Shown piece by piece: positions 25,001 to 32,350 of a DNA stretch of 64,000 bases (position 1 is the first letter of the stretch; every line of letters begins with the position of its first letter). The notes under the pieces were generated by a model. That model searched no databases. It was not told the origin of the DNA and was given only the letters and a program-made list of their open reading frames with translations. Origin of the DNA: Nocardiopsis sp. TSRI0078 (lineage in GTDB: Bacteria; Actinomycetota; Actinomycetes; Streptosporangiales; Streptosporangiaceae). The stretch covers positions 148,053 through 212,052 of the forward strand of contig NZ_LWLB01000002.1 in assembly GCF_001905145.1 (NCBI RefSeq), read 5' to 3'. The translations under genes were made by a program, and so were the position numbers.

Positions 25001-25401
25001 CACCGGTGGACCTGGGGCAGGACTGGGGACCCTACGCGCCCTGGGCCCGCGCGCTGGCCCGCCCGGGCCCTCACCGCGACCCCGTGCCGGACGCACCGCC
25101 GGATCTGCTCCAGGAGGCCCTGACCTGCCTGGCCGCACGCGCCGCCACCGCCGCCGGCGACCGCCCCGCGATGGAGCGCGCCTACCGCCGCCTGCTGCCC
25201 GCGTCAGAGGAACTGGCCGGTGCGGGTAGCGGCCTGCTGACCCTGGGGCCGGTCGCCCAACAGCTGGGCGGCCTCGCCCGCGCGCTGGGGAACGAGGACC
25301 AGGCTCTGCGGCACTACCGCCAGGCCCTGCGCGTGGCCGGGCGGGCCGGGGCGCCGCACTGGGCCGCCGACGCCCGAGGGGCCCTGGAGGGATCCGGATG
25401 A
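22027..25401 (+). CDS. SARP-type BTAD regulator with ATPase and TPR-like region
   Basis: A 1124-residue regulator. The OmpR-like winged helix (VAFGVLGPVEAVGAHGPLDL, then HRTVLARLLIAEGRVLPL) occupies residues 1-90, the bacterial transcriptional activation domain about 95-245 (VDARRFETAVARGGAL), and an AAA/STAND ATPase follows with Walker A GDAGAGKT at 321-328 and LLVFEDLHRAEPETLEL as Walker B. The remaining 550 residues are helical repeats. AfsR-like proteins of this layout activate secondary metabolism. TAGATT lies 7 nt before ATG 22027, so it is probably leaderless; an upstream ATG at 21970 is less likely. No biosynthetic cluster is next to it except the P450 region. Confidence 0.88.
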   Translation: MTGHVGKEAAVAFGVLGPVEAVGAHGPLDLRGPRHRTVLARLLIAEGRVLPLDRLVADLWPEPSRGSVAAVRTFVFALRRSLEPDRPAREPARLLVTAPPGYALRTTPETVDARRFETAVARGGALLSEGRAGEALTGLEEALALWRGPAYADLTTSYPWARAEADRLDGLRLLAVERRAEALLALGRAEDAVPVLQEHTLAHPLREDAWRQLALALYRSGRQGDALLALRRARRTLAEELGVDPGPALRRTEADILDQAPHLAPRTVPATRTGPHPRAVPPPFEPAPHPFVGRDRELELLERAAASAAPHTAARVALLSGDAGAGKTALAHALTRGLAAAGWTTAWGRSPEHEGAPATWPWTQISTALTGAGAPAGAPPGDPLTGEDTGTSGGTGPDRDTVPAHPAADPAAARFQVLREAVRLLATATERAPVLLVFEDLHRAEPETLELVTALAREPLPGPALLVGTYRTGEVHPELTAALARLAPREPARVYVGGLPETATGELVRSLAGHDVHARALRTIHRRSGGNPFFARELARLLAAEGDAALDTVPAGVRDLIRHRLAALAPPVRRLLRQAAVIGLDVDPDVLAALYQDEEELFDTLEEALRAGFLTEQADPAERDGARPLRFAHVLVRDTLYEDLSRPRRARWHTAVAEAIEALHPDRAAWLAHHFGRAGTRATAARAAHHARLAALRAQERFAPHEAARLWREAVTAHDRSGGADQRARLEAVMGMVRALAVTGRLEQARRHRAQAVASAEELGDTYLTAQVVTAFDVPAVWTRNDDEELARRIAGAAERTLAALPRSHREQRGRLLSTLALELRAAPGDRGRLAARQAEEIARDLDDPALLVLALNARFMHSFGRTGLAPRRVEIGEELVELAARHHLVTFEVLGHLVLLQAHSALADLTAADAHASAADRLGARYGIPLVGVLTRWYGALRLTAAGRVEEAEAAYRTASTHLAGAGMPGVEQGILPLALLCLHTRGAGPAPVDLGQDWGPYAPWARALARPGPHRDPVPDAPPDLLQEALTCLAARAATAAGDRPAMERAYRRLLPASEELAGAGSGLLTLGPVAQQLGGLARALGNEDQALRHYRQALRVAGRAGAPHWAADARGALEGSG

Positions 25402-25454
25402 GCAGGACGTGCGGGGTCGCGGGGACCGTGCGGGCTCCACGGCGGTCGGCCCCC

Positions 25455-26320
25455 TCGCCCTGGACCTGGCCATGGGCAAACGCACCCCGTCCACCCGGCT
25501 GGGGTGGGCCGTGCAGTGGGGCACGGTGCGCATGCTCGGGGTGTTCCAACCCGACCGCCCCACCCGGTGCCCGAACACGCGGTGGCCTTCGTCGCCGACC
25601 AGCTCGACGTCGACCCGGGCCGCCTGGAGGAGTACCGCACCCGGGCTCAGACCGCTTATGAGCACGCTTGGCAGATCCGCGACACCTTCGGCTACCGCGA
25701 GTTCTCCGCCGGGGAGGAGGACCTGCGCGCCTACCTCGCGGCCCGGGTGTGGGCCAGCGAGGAAGGCCCCAAGGCGTTGTTCGACCGGGCCGTGCTCTAC
25801 CTGCTCGAGCATCAGATCCTGCTGCTCGGCCTGACGGTCCTCTCCCGCCCGGTCAGTCGGGTGCGCAAGGCGGAGAACGCCCGCCTGCACCAGGTGGTGG
25901 CCCGGCGCATCCCGCACCCGGTGCGCGCCGAACTGGGCGCCCTGCTCCAGGTCCCCGACCAGGCCCGCTTCTCCGAGCTGGAGCGGCTGCGTACCGAACC
26001 CGACCGGGTCTCCAGCCCCGGCCCTGGTCCAGGCGTTGGACCGCACCAGCCAGATCTCCGGGATCGGCGCCGGGAAGGTGCAGGTGGACGACGTCCCCCA
26101 GATCAAGCTGGAGGCGCTGGCCCGGTACGGGATACGCGCCAAGGCCCCCGCGTTGGCCGACCTGGTCGCGGACCGACAGGAGGCCACGTTGTTGGCCACC
26201 GTCCGCCATCTGGAGACGGTCTCGGTCGATGATGCCCTGGACGTGCTGGAGGTGCTGATCACCTCCAAGCTCCTCAACTGTGCGGTGCGCGAGGGCAATG
26301 AGGACAAGCTGCGCGCCCTG
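25455..26320 (+). pseudogene. Tn3-family transposase, frameshifted N-terminal remnant
   Basis: Three successive frames join into the N-terminal 290 residues of a Tn3-type TnpA (DUF4158 region). Frame 1: STRLGWAVQWGTVRMLGVF (to about 25565). Frame 2: VAFVADQLDVDPGRLEEYR, then QIRDTFGYREFSAGEEDL and LEHQILLLGLTVLSRPVS (to about 26015). Frame 3: QALDRTSQISGIGAGKVQVD and ETVSVDDALDVLEVLITSKL (to about 26320). Two frameshifts and the loss of the catalytic DDE half make it inactive. No terminal 38-bp repeats or res site were found. It ends abruptly where a methyltransferase gene begins. Confidence 0.8.
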
Positions 26321-26341
26321 CCCGATTTGAAGAGCACCGAC

Positions 26342-26765
26342 GTGGACACCGACCTGGGCGCGACCCAGCGCAAGCACTGGCAGAGCACCTACGAACGCCA
26401 CTCACACATGTACGGCGCCGATCCCTCAGAGCCCGCCCGGCGCGCGCTGGAGGTGTTCACCGTCCGCGGGGCCCGCACGGTGCTGGAGCTGGGATCCGGA
26501 CACGGGCGCGACGCCCTGTGGCTGGCCTTGCGGGGACTGCGGGTGCACGCCGCCGACTTCGGCGCCACCGCCCTGGAGCAACTGGCCCGCGCCGCCCGGG
26601 AACAGGCAGTGGCGGACCGCGTGGAAACGCACCTGCACGACGCCCGCACACCCCTGCCCCTGGCGGATGCCTCCGTGGACGGGGTCTTCGCGCACATGCT
26701 GCTGTGCATGGCCCTGACCACCACGCAGATCCACGCGCTCGTGGACGAGATCGGCCGGGTCGGAC
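26342..26765 (+). pseudogene. Class I methyltransferase, C-terminally truncated
   Basis: Starting at GTG 26342 (in frame with the last transposase segment) the sequence reads DLGATQRKHWQSTYERHSHM, then TVLELGSGHGRDALWLAL (motif I), VHAADFGATALEQLARAA and SVDGVFAHMLLCMALTTTQI. The family normally continues after EI.RVLRPGG with about 80 residues; here homology stops at DEIGRVGR and the remaining frame is unrelated antisense of a TusA-like fragment. So it is a truncated gene, about 140 of roughly 220 codons. Whether it is translated as a fusion with the transposase tail is unknown. Confidence 0.7.
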
Positions 26766-26880
26766 GCGATCAGGTGCACAGCGTGTCCGGGCCCAGGCTG
26801 CGCAGGTGTTCGCGCAGCTCCAGCAGCAGGCACACGCAGGAGCGGTCGCCGCCGTCGACCACCACCGGGTCCGGTGAGCG
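26760..26880 (-). pseudogene. TusA/SirA-like sulfur-carrier remnant
   Basis: The minus strand reads DPVVVDGGDRSCVCLLLELR, then EHLRSLGPDT and, after a one-base frameshift, VHLIASDPA. This follows the TusA-family pattern in which the first strand VVDG is followed by the Cys-bearing helix and GT.VHL.A.DPAA. The C-terminal half is cut off by the methyltransferase fragment and no start codon is seen. Short, so confidence is limited. Confidence 0.4.
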
Positions 26881-26890
26881 TGTCCTGCCC

Positions 26891-27547
26891 CTAATCCCGG
26901 ATGCCGCCTCGGCCCTGCTTTGGGCCCTGCGGCGTGCCGCCGGGGGAGCGCACCGGTCCGCGGGCCGCGGCGATCACGCCCTGCACCGCCGCGTCGATGC
27001 GCTCAGCGGCGCGGCCGGGGTCGGGCCTCCCCTCGTCCAGCCAGGCGATCGCCCCCTCGATGGCGACGGTGAACACCAGGCGGGCGGCCCAGCGCGCCCA
27101 GGCCGGATCAGGGATCACCCCGGCCAGTTGGCGCAGCGCCAGCTCGACCGAGGCAGCGGTCAGGCCGTCGACCAGGTCGCGGAACTCCGGTTCGCGCGCG
27201 GCGTGTCGGAACAGCAGGCGGAACCCGTCGGGGTCCTCGGCCGCGGCCGCCAGGAGCGCCGGGATGCTCTGCTCGGTGAAGTCTCCCTCGCCCACCCGCT
27301 CGCCCAGGCGCGCGCACGCCAGGTCCAGGACAGCCCGGTACATCTGGCCCTTGGAGTCGAAGTGCCGGTACAGGATCACCCGGCTGATCCCGGCCTCAGC
27401 GGCCACATCGTCCAGGGAGGTGTCGGCGTACCCGCCGCGGGCGAAGGCCCGGGTCGCCGCCTCCAGGATCTGCGCGCGCCGCTCGATGCGGCGCATCCGC
27501 CGCACGGGCGCGCCCTCCTGCGGCCCGGGCACCGTTTCGTCGGCCAT
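26891..27547 (-). CDS. TetR-family transcriptional regulator
   Basis: A 218-residue regulator. ATG 27547 has GAGGGG 6 nt upstream; ATG 27553 would sit on it. HTH at residues about 25-70: AQILEAATRAFARGGYADTS, then LDDVAAEAGISRVILYRHF, the standard TetR_N fold with the YRHF recognition end. The C-terminal domain (ILAAAAEDPDGFRLLFRHAA-like region and ELALRQLAGVIPD) is a helical ligand pocket. Divergent from the P450 gene across 89 bp rich in AT and palindromes; a repressor of that P450, and of itself, is the simplest reading. Confidence 0.9.
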   Translation of the reverse strand: MADETVPGPQEGAPVRRMRRIERRAQILEAATRAFARGGYADTSLDDVAAEAGISRVILYRHFDSKGQMYRAVLDLACARLGERVGEGDFTEQSIPALLAAAAEDPDGFRLLFRHAAREPEFRDLVDGLTAASVELALRQLAGVIPDPAWARWAARLVFTVAIEGAIAWLDEGRPDPGRAAERIDAAVQGVIAAARGPVRSPGGTPQGPKQGRGGIRD

Positions 27548-27636
27548 CCCCATCCCCTCTTGTTTACGGATGAGTATACATATAGCGTTGTTTAAACATG
27601 GGTGTACAAGGCAGGGTTAACAAATCGGAGGTTCCC
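27548..27636. promoter_or_regulatory. Divergent TetR/P450 control region
   Basis: This intergenic region is far more AT-rich than its surroundings. It contains the perfect palindrome TGTTTAAACA (27589-27598), GTATAC at 27574-27579, and TTAAC-rich stretches. These are candidate TetR sites overlapping promoters for both directions. GGAGG at 27627-27631 is the P450 ribosome site. Confidence 0.5.
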
Positions 27637-28818
27637 GTGGACCCGCTGATCCCGCAGCTGCCCTTCGACCGCCCCGACCCCCTGGTCGCACCACCGCTCC
27701 TGCGCAGGCTCGGCGAACAGGGGCCCATCCACCGCGTCCGCACGGCCACGGGCGACCCGGCATGGCTGGTCACCGGGTATGAGCAGGTCCGCGCCCTGCT
27801 CTCCGACGAGCGGCTCGGCCGCTCCCACCCCGATCCGGCCGGCGCCGCCCGCACCGGCGAGTCCGCGCTCTTCGGTGGGCCCCAGGGAGACTTCTCCACC
27901 GAGAAGGCCGACCACGCCCGGATGCGCGCGCTGCTGCGTCCCCACTTCACCCCGGCGCGCGTGCGCGCCCTGACCCCGCGTGTGGACGAGCTGACCGCCG
28001 CTCTGCTGGACGGCCTGGAGCGGGGCCCCCGACCGGCCGACCTGGTCCAGGCCCTGGCCGTGCCGCTGCCGGTCCTGGTCATCTGTGAGCTGCTGGGCGT
28101 GCCCTACGCCGACCGCGACCGCTTCCGCACCTGGACCCGCGACGCCGCCGACACCGCCGACCGCGCCCGCTCCGAGCGCGGGCTGGGCGAGCTGTTCGGC
28201 TACGGCCTGGACCTGGTGGCCCGCAAGCGCCGGAACCCGGGCGACGACGTGGTCTCCCGCCTCGCCCAGGCCCCGGACGTGGGTGACGAGGAGGCGGCCC
28301 GGCTCGCCATGGCCCTGCTCTTCGCCGGGCACGAGACCACCGTCACCCAGATCGGCCTGGGCGTGCTGTTCCTGCTCGCCCACCCCGGCCAGTACCGGGC
28401 CCTGGCCGAGGGCCCCGGCCTGGTCGACGGCGCGGTCGAGGAGATCCTGCGCGCCCCGTCCCGGGGCGGCGGCGGGGGGATCCCCCGCTACGCTCGCACC
28501 GACCTGCGCATCGAAGGCACGGACGTGCGCGCCGGGGAACTGGTGCTGTGCAACACCGGCGCGGCCGACCACGACCCCGGCGTCTTCCCCGACCCCGACC
28601 GCTTCGACATCACCCGATCCGGTGTCCCCCACCTGGCCTTCGGGCACGGTGCCCGCTACTGCATCGGCGCCCCGCTCGCACGCCTGGAGCTGCGCGCCGT
28701 CCTGGCCGGGCTGACCACGCGTTTACCCGCCCTGCGCATGGCCGAAGACGTGGCGGAGCTGCGCACGCGCCGGGACGTGCTCACCGGCGGCCTGAACCGC
28801 CTCCCGGTGCAGTGGTGA
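27637..28818 (+). CDS. Cytochrome P450
   Basis: A 393-residue class I P450. GTG 27637 has GGAGG 5 nt upstream; an in-frame ATG at 27598 lies inside the regulatory palindrome. I-helix oxygen-activation motif AGHETT at 230-235, ExxR (EILR) at 269-272, and the heme loop FGHGARYCIGAPLARLE with Cys342 as axial ligand. No membrane anchor, so it depends on ferredoxin and reductase, none of which is adjacent. Actinobacterial P450s of this length hydroxylate or couple secondary metabolites or xenobiotics. Expression is probably controlled by the divergent TetR gene. Confidence 0.93.
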   Translation: MDPLIPQLPFDRPDPLVAPPLLRRLGEQGPIHRVRTATGDPAWLVTGYEQVRALLSDERLGRSHPDPAGAARTGESALFGGPQGDFSTEKADHARMRALLRPHFTPARVRALTPRVDELTAALLDGLERGPRPADLVQALAVPLPVLVICELLGVPYADRDRFRTWTRDAADTADRARSERGLGELFGYGLDLVARKRRNPGDDVVSRLAQAPDVGDEEAARLAMALLFAGHETTVTQIGLGVLFLLAHPGQYRALAEGPGLVDGAVEEILRAPSRGGGGGIPRYARTDLRIEGTDVRAGELVLCNTGAADHDPGVFPDPDRFDITRSGVPHLAFGHGARYCIGAPLARLELRAVLAGLTTRLPALRMAEDVAELRTRRDVLTGGLNRLPVQW

Positions 28819-28889
28819 CGCTCTGCGACCCTGTAGCGGTTCGGGGCCGAACCCGGGTTGGTGTGTTTGGAAGGAGTTCCACGCTTGGA

Positions 28890-29211
28890 CCCAACTCCGC
28901 TCGACTTCCGCAGCAGCACAGGACCGCCGCCTGGTACAGACGGCCGTCAAAGGTCCGACAGCCGACTCCCAAGACGCTGTCTTCCCGCCCTTGGAACACG
29001 ACGCCGCCCTCGAGTTCCGCCGGGAGCACACCGGCGTGGATTTCTGGTGCGGGGCACGGTCAACGGGTACGGGCGACAGCTCTTCACCCGCATCGGCGGC
29101 GAGAAGATCCCACACTTCTTTCACCGGGGCGAGAGCGAGGCGCAGTGCCGCCGAGCCCAGAAGAACCGGGGCCGGCTCGACATCGAGGCCCGATCGTCTG
29201 GGCCGAGCTGA
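28890..29211 (+). pseudogene. CoiA-like competence protein remnant
   Basis: Two frames joined at about 29055 give a CoiA-type N-terminus. Frame 1: RRLVQTAVKGPTADSQDAVF, then LEHDAALEFRREHTGVDFWC. Frame 2: GTVNGYGRQLFTRIGGEKIP, HFFHRGESEAQCRRAQ, ending at a stop at 29209. The Cys...Cys spacing with HF..HRG is the zinc-ribbon pattern of the family. The downstream nuclease-like part is missing. The segment 29215-29495 reads FFDLLDRHDARYMHISGPPG and EWDWFVHERNTQVRAILDGQ in yet another frame; it seems once-coding but I cannot name it. Confidence 0.45.
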
Positions 29212-29495
29212 GGCGCTGGCGCCAGAGCTGCGACCTTCCCGAGGGGGGAGGCCGCCTTCTTCGACCTCCTCGATCGCCATGACGCCCGCTACATGCACAT
29301 CAGCGGCCCGCCCGGCACCCGGGACACCCGTATCGCGCTCGGCGACGTCACGACCATGCAGGTCCAGCAGGACGCCTCGTCCGCACAGGGGCGCGAGTGG
29401 GACTGGTTCGTGCACGAGCGCAACACCCAGGTGCGGGCGATCCTGGACGGCCAGGGCATCTCCTACGCACAGATCAGGTTCGTCCCGACCACGAC

Positions 29496-29900
29496 CTCGG
29501 CGACCCGCCGACTCCGGTCCCCGAACCGTTCGCCGACCTGCCACTGCGGGCCAGGAAGCAGCGGACCAATATGAACACCACCAACGGGGATGCGACCTGG
29601 TTGTTCCCCGGCCGCAGGGCCGGACGCCCCATGCACCCCTACAGCCTCGCCGAGCTGATCCGCGACATCGGTATCCCTGGAACAGCGGTGCGCACCTCCG
29701 CACTGCGCCAACTCGTTCTCCAAGCCCCCGCTCCGGTCATCGCCCGGGCCCTGGGATTCCACGACAAGACCACCACGCAAGTCCTCACCGAAGCCGGAGG
29801 AAGCTGGAACCGCTACACACCCAGCGACCGAGGATGGTCAAGTCTGCGCTTCTTGGCCCTTGCTCCAGAACAGGTTTCAGTCACCGAAGGCGGTCAGTGA
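29496..29900 (+). pseudogene. Tyrosine-recombinase-like integrase, C-terminal remnant
   Basis: From 29496 the frame reads LGDPPTPVPEPFADLPL, then TWLFPGRRAGRPMHPYSL, RDIGIPGTAVRTSALRQLVL and APAPVIARALGFHDKTTTQV, finishing in EAGGSWNRYTPSDRG. This matches the C-terminal end of a common actinobacterial site-specific integrase family (WLFPG.RAGQP, ALRQLVLQAPAPVVA..LGYH..T, W.RYAPGDH). The N-terminal core-binding half and start are absent. The frame runs on past the normal end to 29900 and overlaps the VOC gene's 3' end on the other strand. Confidence 0.6.
29802..29830 (+). repeat. Left copy of an imperfect 29-bp direct repeat
   Basis: The core CTGGAACCGCTAC plus CCCAGCGACC is shared at 25 of 29 positions with 30359-30387. 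Both copies encode the SWNRY.PSD / NWNRYAPSD end of the integrase family, and they bracket the VOC gene at 29877-30317. Confidence 0.6.
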
Positions 29901-30317
29901 GCCTCGGTCGTCGAACCTCGCCCCTGACGCCCAGGCAATCTCCCAGCGGTTGCCTTCCGGGTCCGCGATATAGGCAGACCGTCCTCCCCAGGGGCGGTCC
30001 ACCGGCTCGGCCACGACCGCGGCGCCGACTCGGACAGCGGTTTTGAACGCTGCGTCCACCTGCTGAGGAGCATCCACATTGCAGGCGAGCGTGAACCCTG
30101 ACCAGCCGATCGGAGCGGAAGCACCGCCCGCCGCCTCGGCGGCCAGCTCCTCCATGGGATACAGGGACAGCAGCACGCCGCCAAGGAGGAAACCCGCCCA
30201 GCCGTCACTACTGGACGAGATCTCCTTCCACCCCAAGGCTCGATAGAACCGTCGGAGCTCGGGCATGTCCCGGGCTCCGAGTGTCACCACGGTCAAACGC
30301 GCAGGGATGTCAGACAT
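29877..30317 (-). CDS. VOC-family (glyoxalase-like) protein
   Basis: A 146-residue intact protein starting at ATG 30317. Two beta-alpha-beta-beta-beta modules: RLTVVTLGARDMPELRRFYR with GWAGFLLGGVLLSLYP, and VDAAFKTAVRVGAAVVAEPV with AYIADPEGNRWEIAWA. DPEGN.WEIA is a strong superfamily mark. Role unknown. It sits inside a block of integrase debris, with integrase-tail fragments on both sides, suggesting it arrived with or was captured by an integrating element. Codon use matches the rest of the window. Confidence 0.85.
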   Translation of the reverse strand: MSDIPARLTVVTLGARDMPELRRFYRALGWKEISSSSDGWAGFLLGGVLLSLYPMEELAAEAAGGASAPIGWSGFTLACNVDAPQQVDAAFKTAVRVGAAVVAEPVDRPWGGRSAYIADPEGNRWEIAWASGARFDDRGSLTAFGD

Positions 30318-30334
30318 GCCTGGAGACTACGTGG

Positions 30335-30397
30335 CGCAAGACAGAAGAAGCAGCGGCCAACTGGAACCGCTACGCCCCCAGCGACCACGCGCAGTGA
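30335..30397 (+). pseudogene. Second integrase-tail fragment with right direct repeat
   Basis: Twenty codons and a stop: RKTEEAAANWNRYAPSDHAQ. It is the expected last 20 residues of the integrase family represented at 29496. The repeat copy is 30359-30387. The 150 bp beyond (30398-30545) hold nothing I can identify. Confidence 0.5.
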
Positions 30398-30545
30398 CCG
30401 GAGCGGCAGAAGCCACGGAGAATACAGGTCACTCGATCAACGACTCCTGCCAGTCTCGACCCCCAACCCCTCGTGCCCGTGGCGGGCGGCCCCCGCGCCG
30501 TCCTCGGCGTCGTCGAGAGCGGTGCCGCGGTCGCCCGGCCGGGGC

Positions 30546-32030
30546 TCAGGACGAGGTGAAGGAGCCCAGGGCGGCGGCGCGCTCGTCCGCCTGGGAGTCC
30601 CACGAGGACTCCGGGGCCACCCAGGCGATCGTGTAGTACGTTCCCGGGGCCACGGTGATGTTGCGGGCCAGGAGGTGACGGATCCGGCCGTCGCTGTTCC
30701 AGGTGAACTCCCACTCCGAGGCGGAGTGGAAGCCGGTGGCGTCGGTGACGTCCTCGATCCGCAGGCGCTCGTATCCCGGCATGCGCCCCGAGGCGAGCAC
30801 GTTCTCCTCCTGGTCCAGGACGTGCTGGTACTCGTCGTCGGTGGGGTGCTCGGCCAGGTCGACCTGGAGGTAGGAGCTGTCGGTGGGGGAGTCGTAGAAG
30901 ACGCCCCTGCCGTCCACCCGGCGGATCCAGCCGTCGGGGACCAGGATGCCGAAGCCGTGGGACTCCTCCGTCCAGGTCATCCCCTCCGCGGAGGGGATGA
31001 GGGCGGCGCCGCCCTCCCCGCCCTCACCGGTGGCCTCCTCCTCCGCGTCCGCGCCGGAGGCCGCCGCGGTGGTGCCGGACCCCGCCCCCCACGGATCGAG
31101 CACCACCAGCAACGTCACCGCGGTCACCAGTGAGGCCAGCCCCAGGGTGAGGACCACCACCGGCCAGGACAGGCGCCCGCCCCTGCGGGGCGCCTCGGGG
31201 ACCGGGTGCTCCCGCCCGGCCGCCGCGCGGAACAGGACGCGGCACCGGTCGGCGCTGATCCTTCGCGCCGGATCCTTCACCAGCAGGCCGCGCACGGCCT
31301 CGTTCAGCGGCCCGTGTTCCAGGAGGTCGGCCGGCTCCTCCATGGTGATGGCGTGCAGGGTCGCGGGGACCGTCTCCCTGCGGAAGGGGGAGGTCCCGGT
31401 GGCGGCGTGGTAGAGGGTCGCGCCCAGCGACCACAGGTCGCTCGCCGAGGTGGCCGGGGACGAGGCCAGCCGCTCGGGGGCCAGGTAGGCGGCGGATCCG
31501 ACCATCCCCCCGGTCTGGGTGAGGGCGGTGGCGTCGGTGATGGTGGCGATACCGAAGTCGGTGAGCACCACCTGCCCGGAGTCGGTGACCATGACGTTCT
31601 CGGGTTTGACGTCGCGGTGCGTGATGCCCTGCTCGTGCGCGGTGGTCAGCGCGCTGAGCAGGTCCAGACCCCACCCGGCGACCACGTGGGCGTCGAGCGG
31701 CCCCCTCTCGCGCACCAGTGCGTGCAGGGAGCGCCCGGTGAGGAACTCCATGACGATCCACGGACGTCCGTCATCCTCGATGATGTCGTGCACGGTCACG
31801 ATGTTGCGGTGGCGGCCCATGGCGGTGGCCCTCGCCTCGCGCTGGGCCCTGGCCGCCATCCGGTCGCGTTCGTCCTCGTCCAGCCCGGGGCCCAGGAGGA
31901 TCTCCTTGACCGCGACGGTGCGGTCGAGCCGTGTGTCGTGGGCCCGCCACACCCGTCCCATCCCGCCCCGGCCGATCTCGGCCAGCAGGTGGTAACGGCC
32001 ATGCAGTGTGCGATGCGGTTCGGCCCGCAT
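30546..32030 (-). CDS. PknB-type Ser/Thr protein kinase, one TM segment
   Basis: A 494-residue membrane kinase. Catalytic domain 10-270: glycine loop EIGRGGMGRVWRAH, Lys42 in VAVKEI, catalytic loop HRDVKPENV with Asp140, DFG at 158-160 and the SAAYLAPER P+1 loop. One membrane segment at about 288-311, a low-complexity Ala/Glu linker, then a 160-residue extracellular domain (GMTWTEESHGFGILVPDGW, then YYTIAWVAPESSWDSQADER) without PASTA repeats. That ectodomain recurs in actinobacterial kinases and looks like a lipoprotein/PsbP-like sensor fold. Monocistronic; substrate not predictable. Confidence 0.9.
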   Translation of the reverse strand: MRAEPHRTLHGRYHLLAEIGRGGMGRVWRAHDTRLDRTVAVKEILLGPGLDEDERDRMAARAQREARATAMGRHRNIVTVHDIIEDDGRPWIVMEFLTGRSLHALVRERGPLDAHVVAGWGLDLLSALTTAHEQGITHRDVKPENVMVTDSGQVVLTDFGIATITDATALTQTGGMVGSAAYLAPERLASSPATSASDLWSLGATLYHAATGTSPFRRETVPATLHAITMEEPADLLEHGPLNEAVRGLLVKDPARRISADRCRVLFRAAAGREHPVPEAPRRGGRLSWPVVVLTLGLASLVTAVTLLVVLDPWGAGSGTTAAASGADAEEEATGEGGEGGAALIPSAEGMTWTEESHGFGILVPDGWIRRVDGRGVFYDSPTDSSYLQVDLAEHPTDDEYQHVLDQEENVLASGRMPGYERLRIEDVTDATGFHSASEWEFTWNSDGRIRHLLARNITVAPGTYYTIAWVAPESSWDSQADERAAALGSFTSS

Positions 32031-32328
32031 AGGACTCCCTGGGGGTGTGGGCCGCTGCGGCCCCTGAGCGTCGAAAGCCCGCGGGGACAGAGGGTTCCCC
32101 GCGTGCCGGGCGTCAGTCTAGTGAGCTCCTCGGCCGCTTCGGACGGGGCGTGGGTCTCCTCGGCCCCGTTCCCGGCCGTCGCCGTGGGGACGCACCGCGC
32201 GAGCGCCTCCCGCACCCGTCCCGCCCGGTGTGTCGGCGGTGCCCGCCCGGGTAGTGGGTGCCCAGAACCGGCGACCGTGACCCGCCGCAGGTTCCACCGT
32301 GATGTGTAGTTTGGCTCTCTTGTGGTAA

Positions 32329-32350
32329 AAAGTTAGGCGTGCCGAACTTT
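32329..32350. promoter_or_regulatory. Metal-repressor operator over the start of the Mn ABC operon
   Basis: A 22-bp inverted repeat: left arm AAAGTTaGGC, right arm GCCgAACTTT around a central GT; only one pair per arm and the centre deviate. It lies in an AT-rich island and covers the GTG start at 32339. TAAAAA (32326-32331) would be a -10 box for a leaderless transcript. Symmetry and sequence fit DtxR/MntR-type sites. Confidence 0.65.

Noticed and set aside
21859..25074. Minus-strand open frame antisense to the SARP gene
   Set aside because: Composition is Gly/Arg/Gln-rich without any family feature, while the opposite strand encodes clear SARP and ATPase domains.
26036..27595. Single long fusion protein from transposase through the TetR region
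   Set aside because: After about 26765 the frame is antisense to the TusA-like remnant and the intact TetR gene, so no real domain continues.
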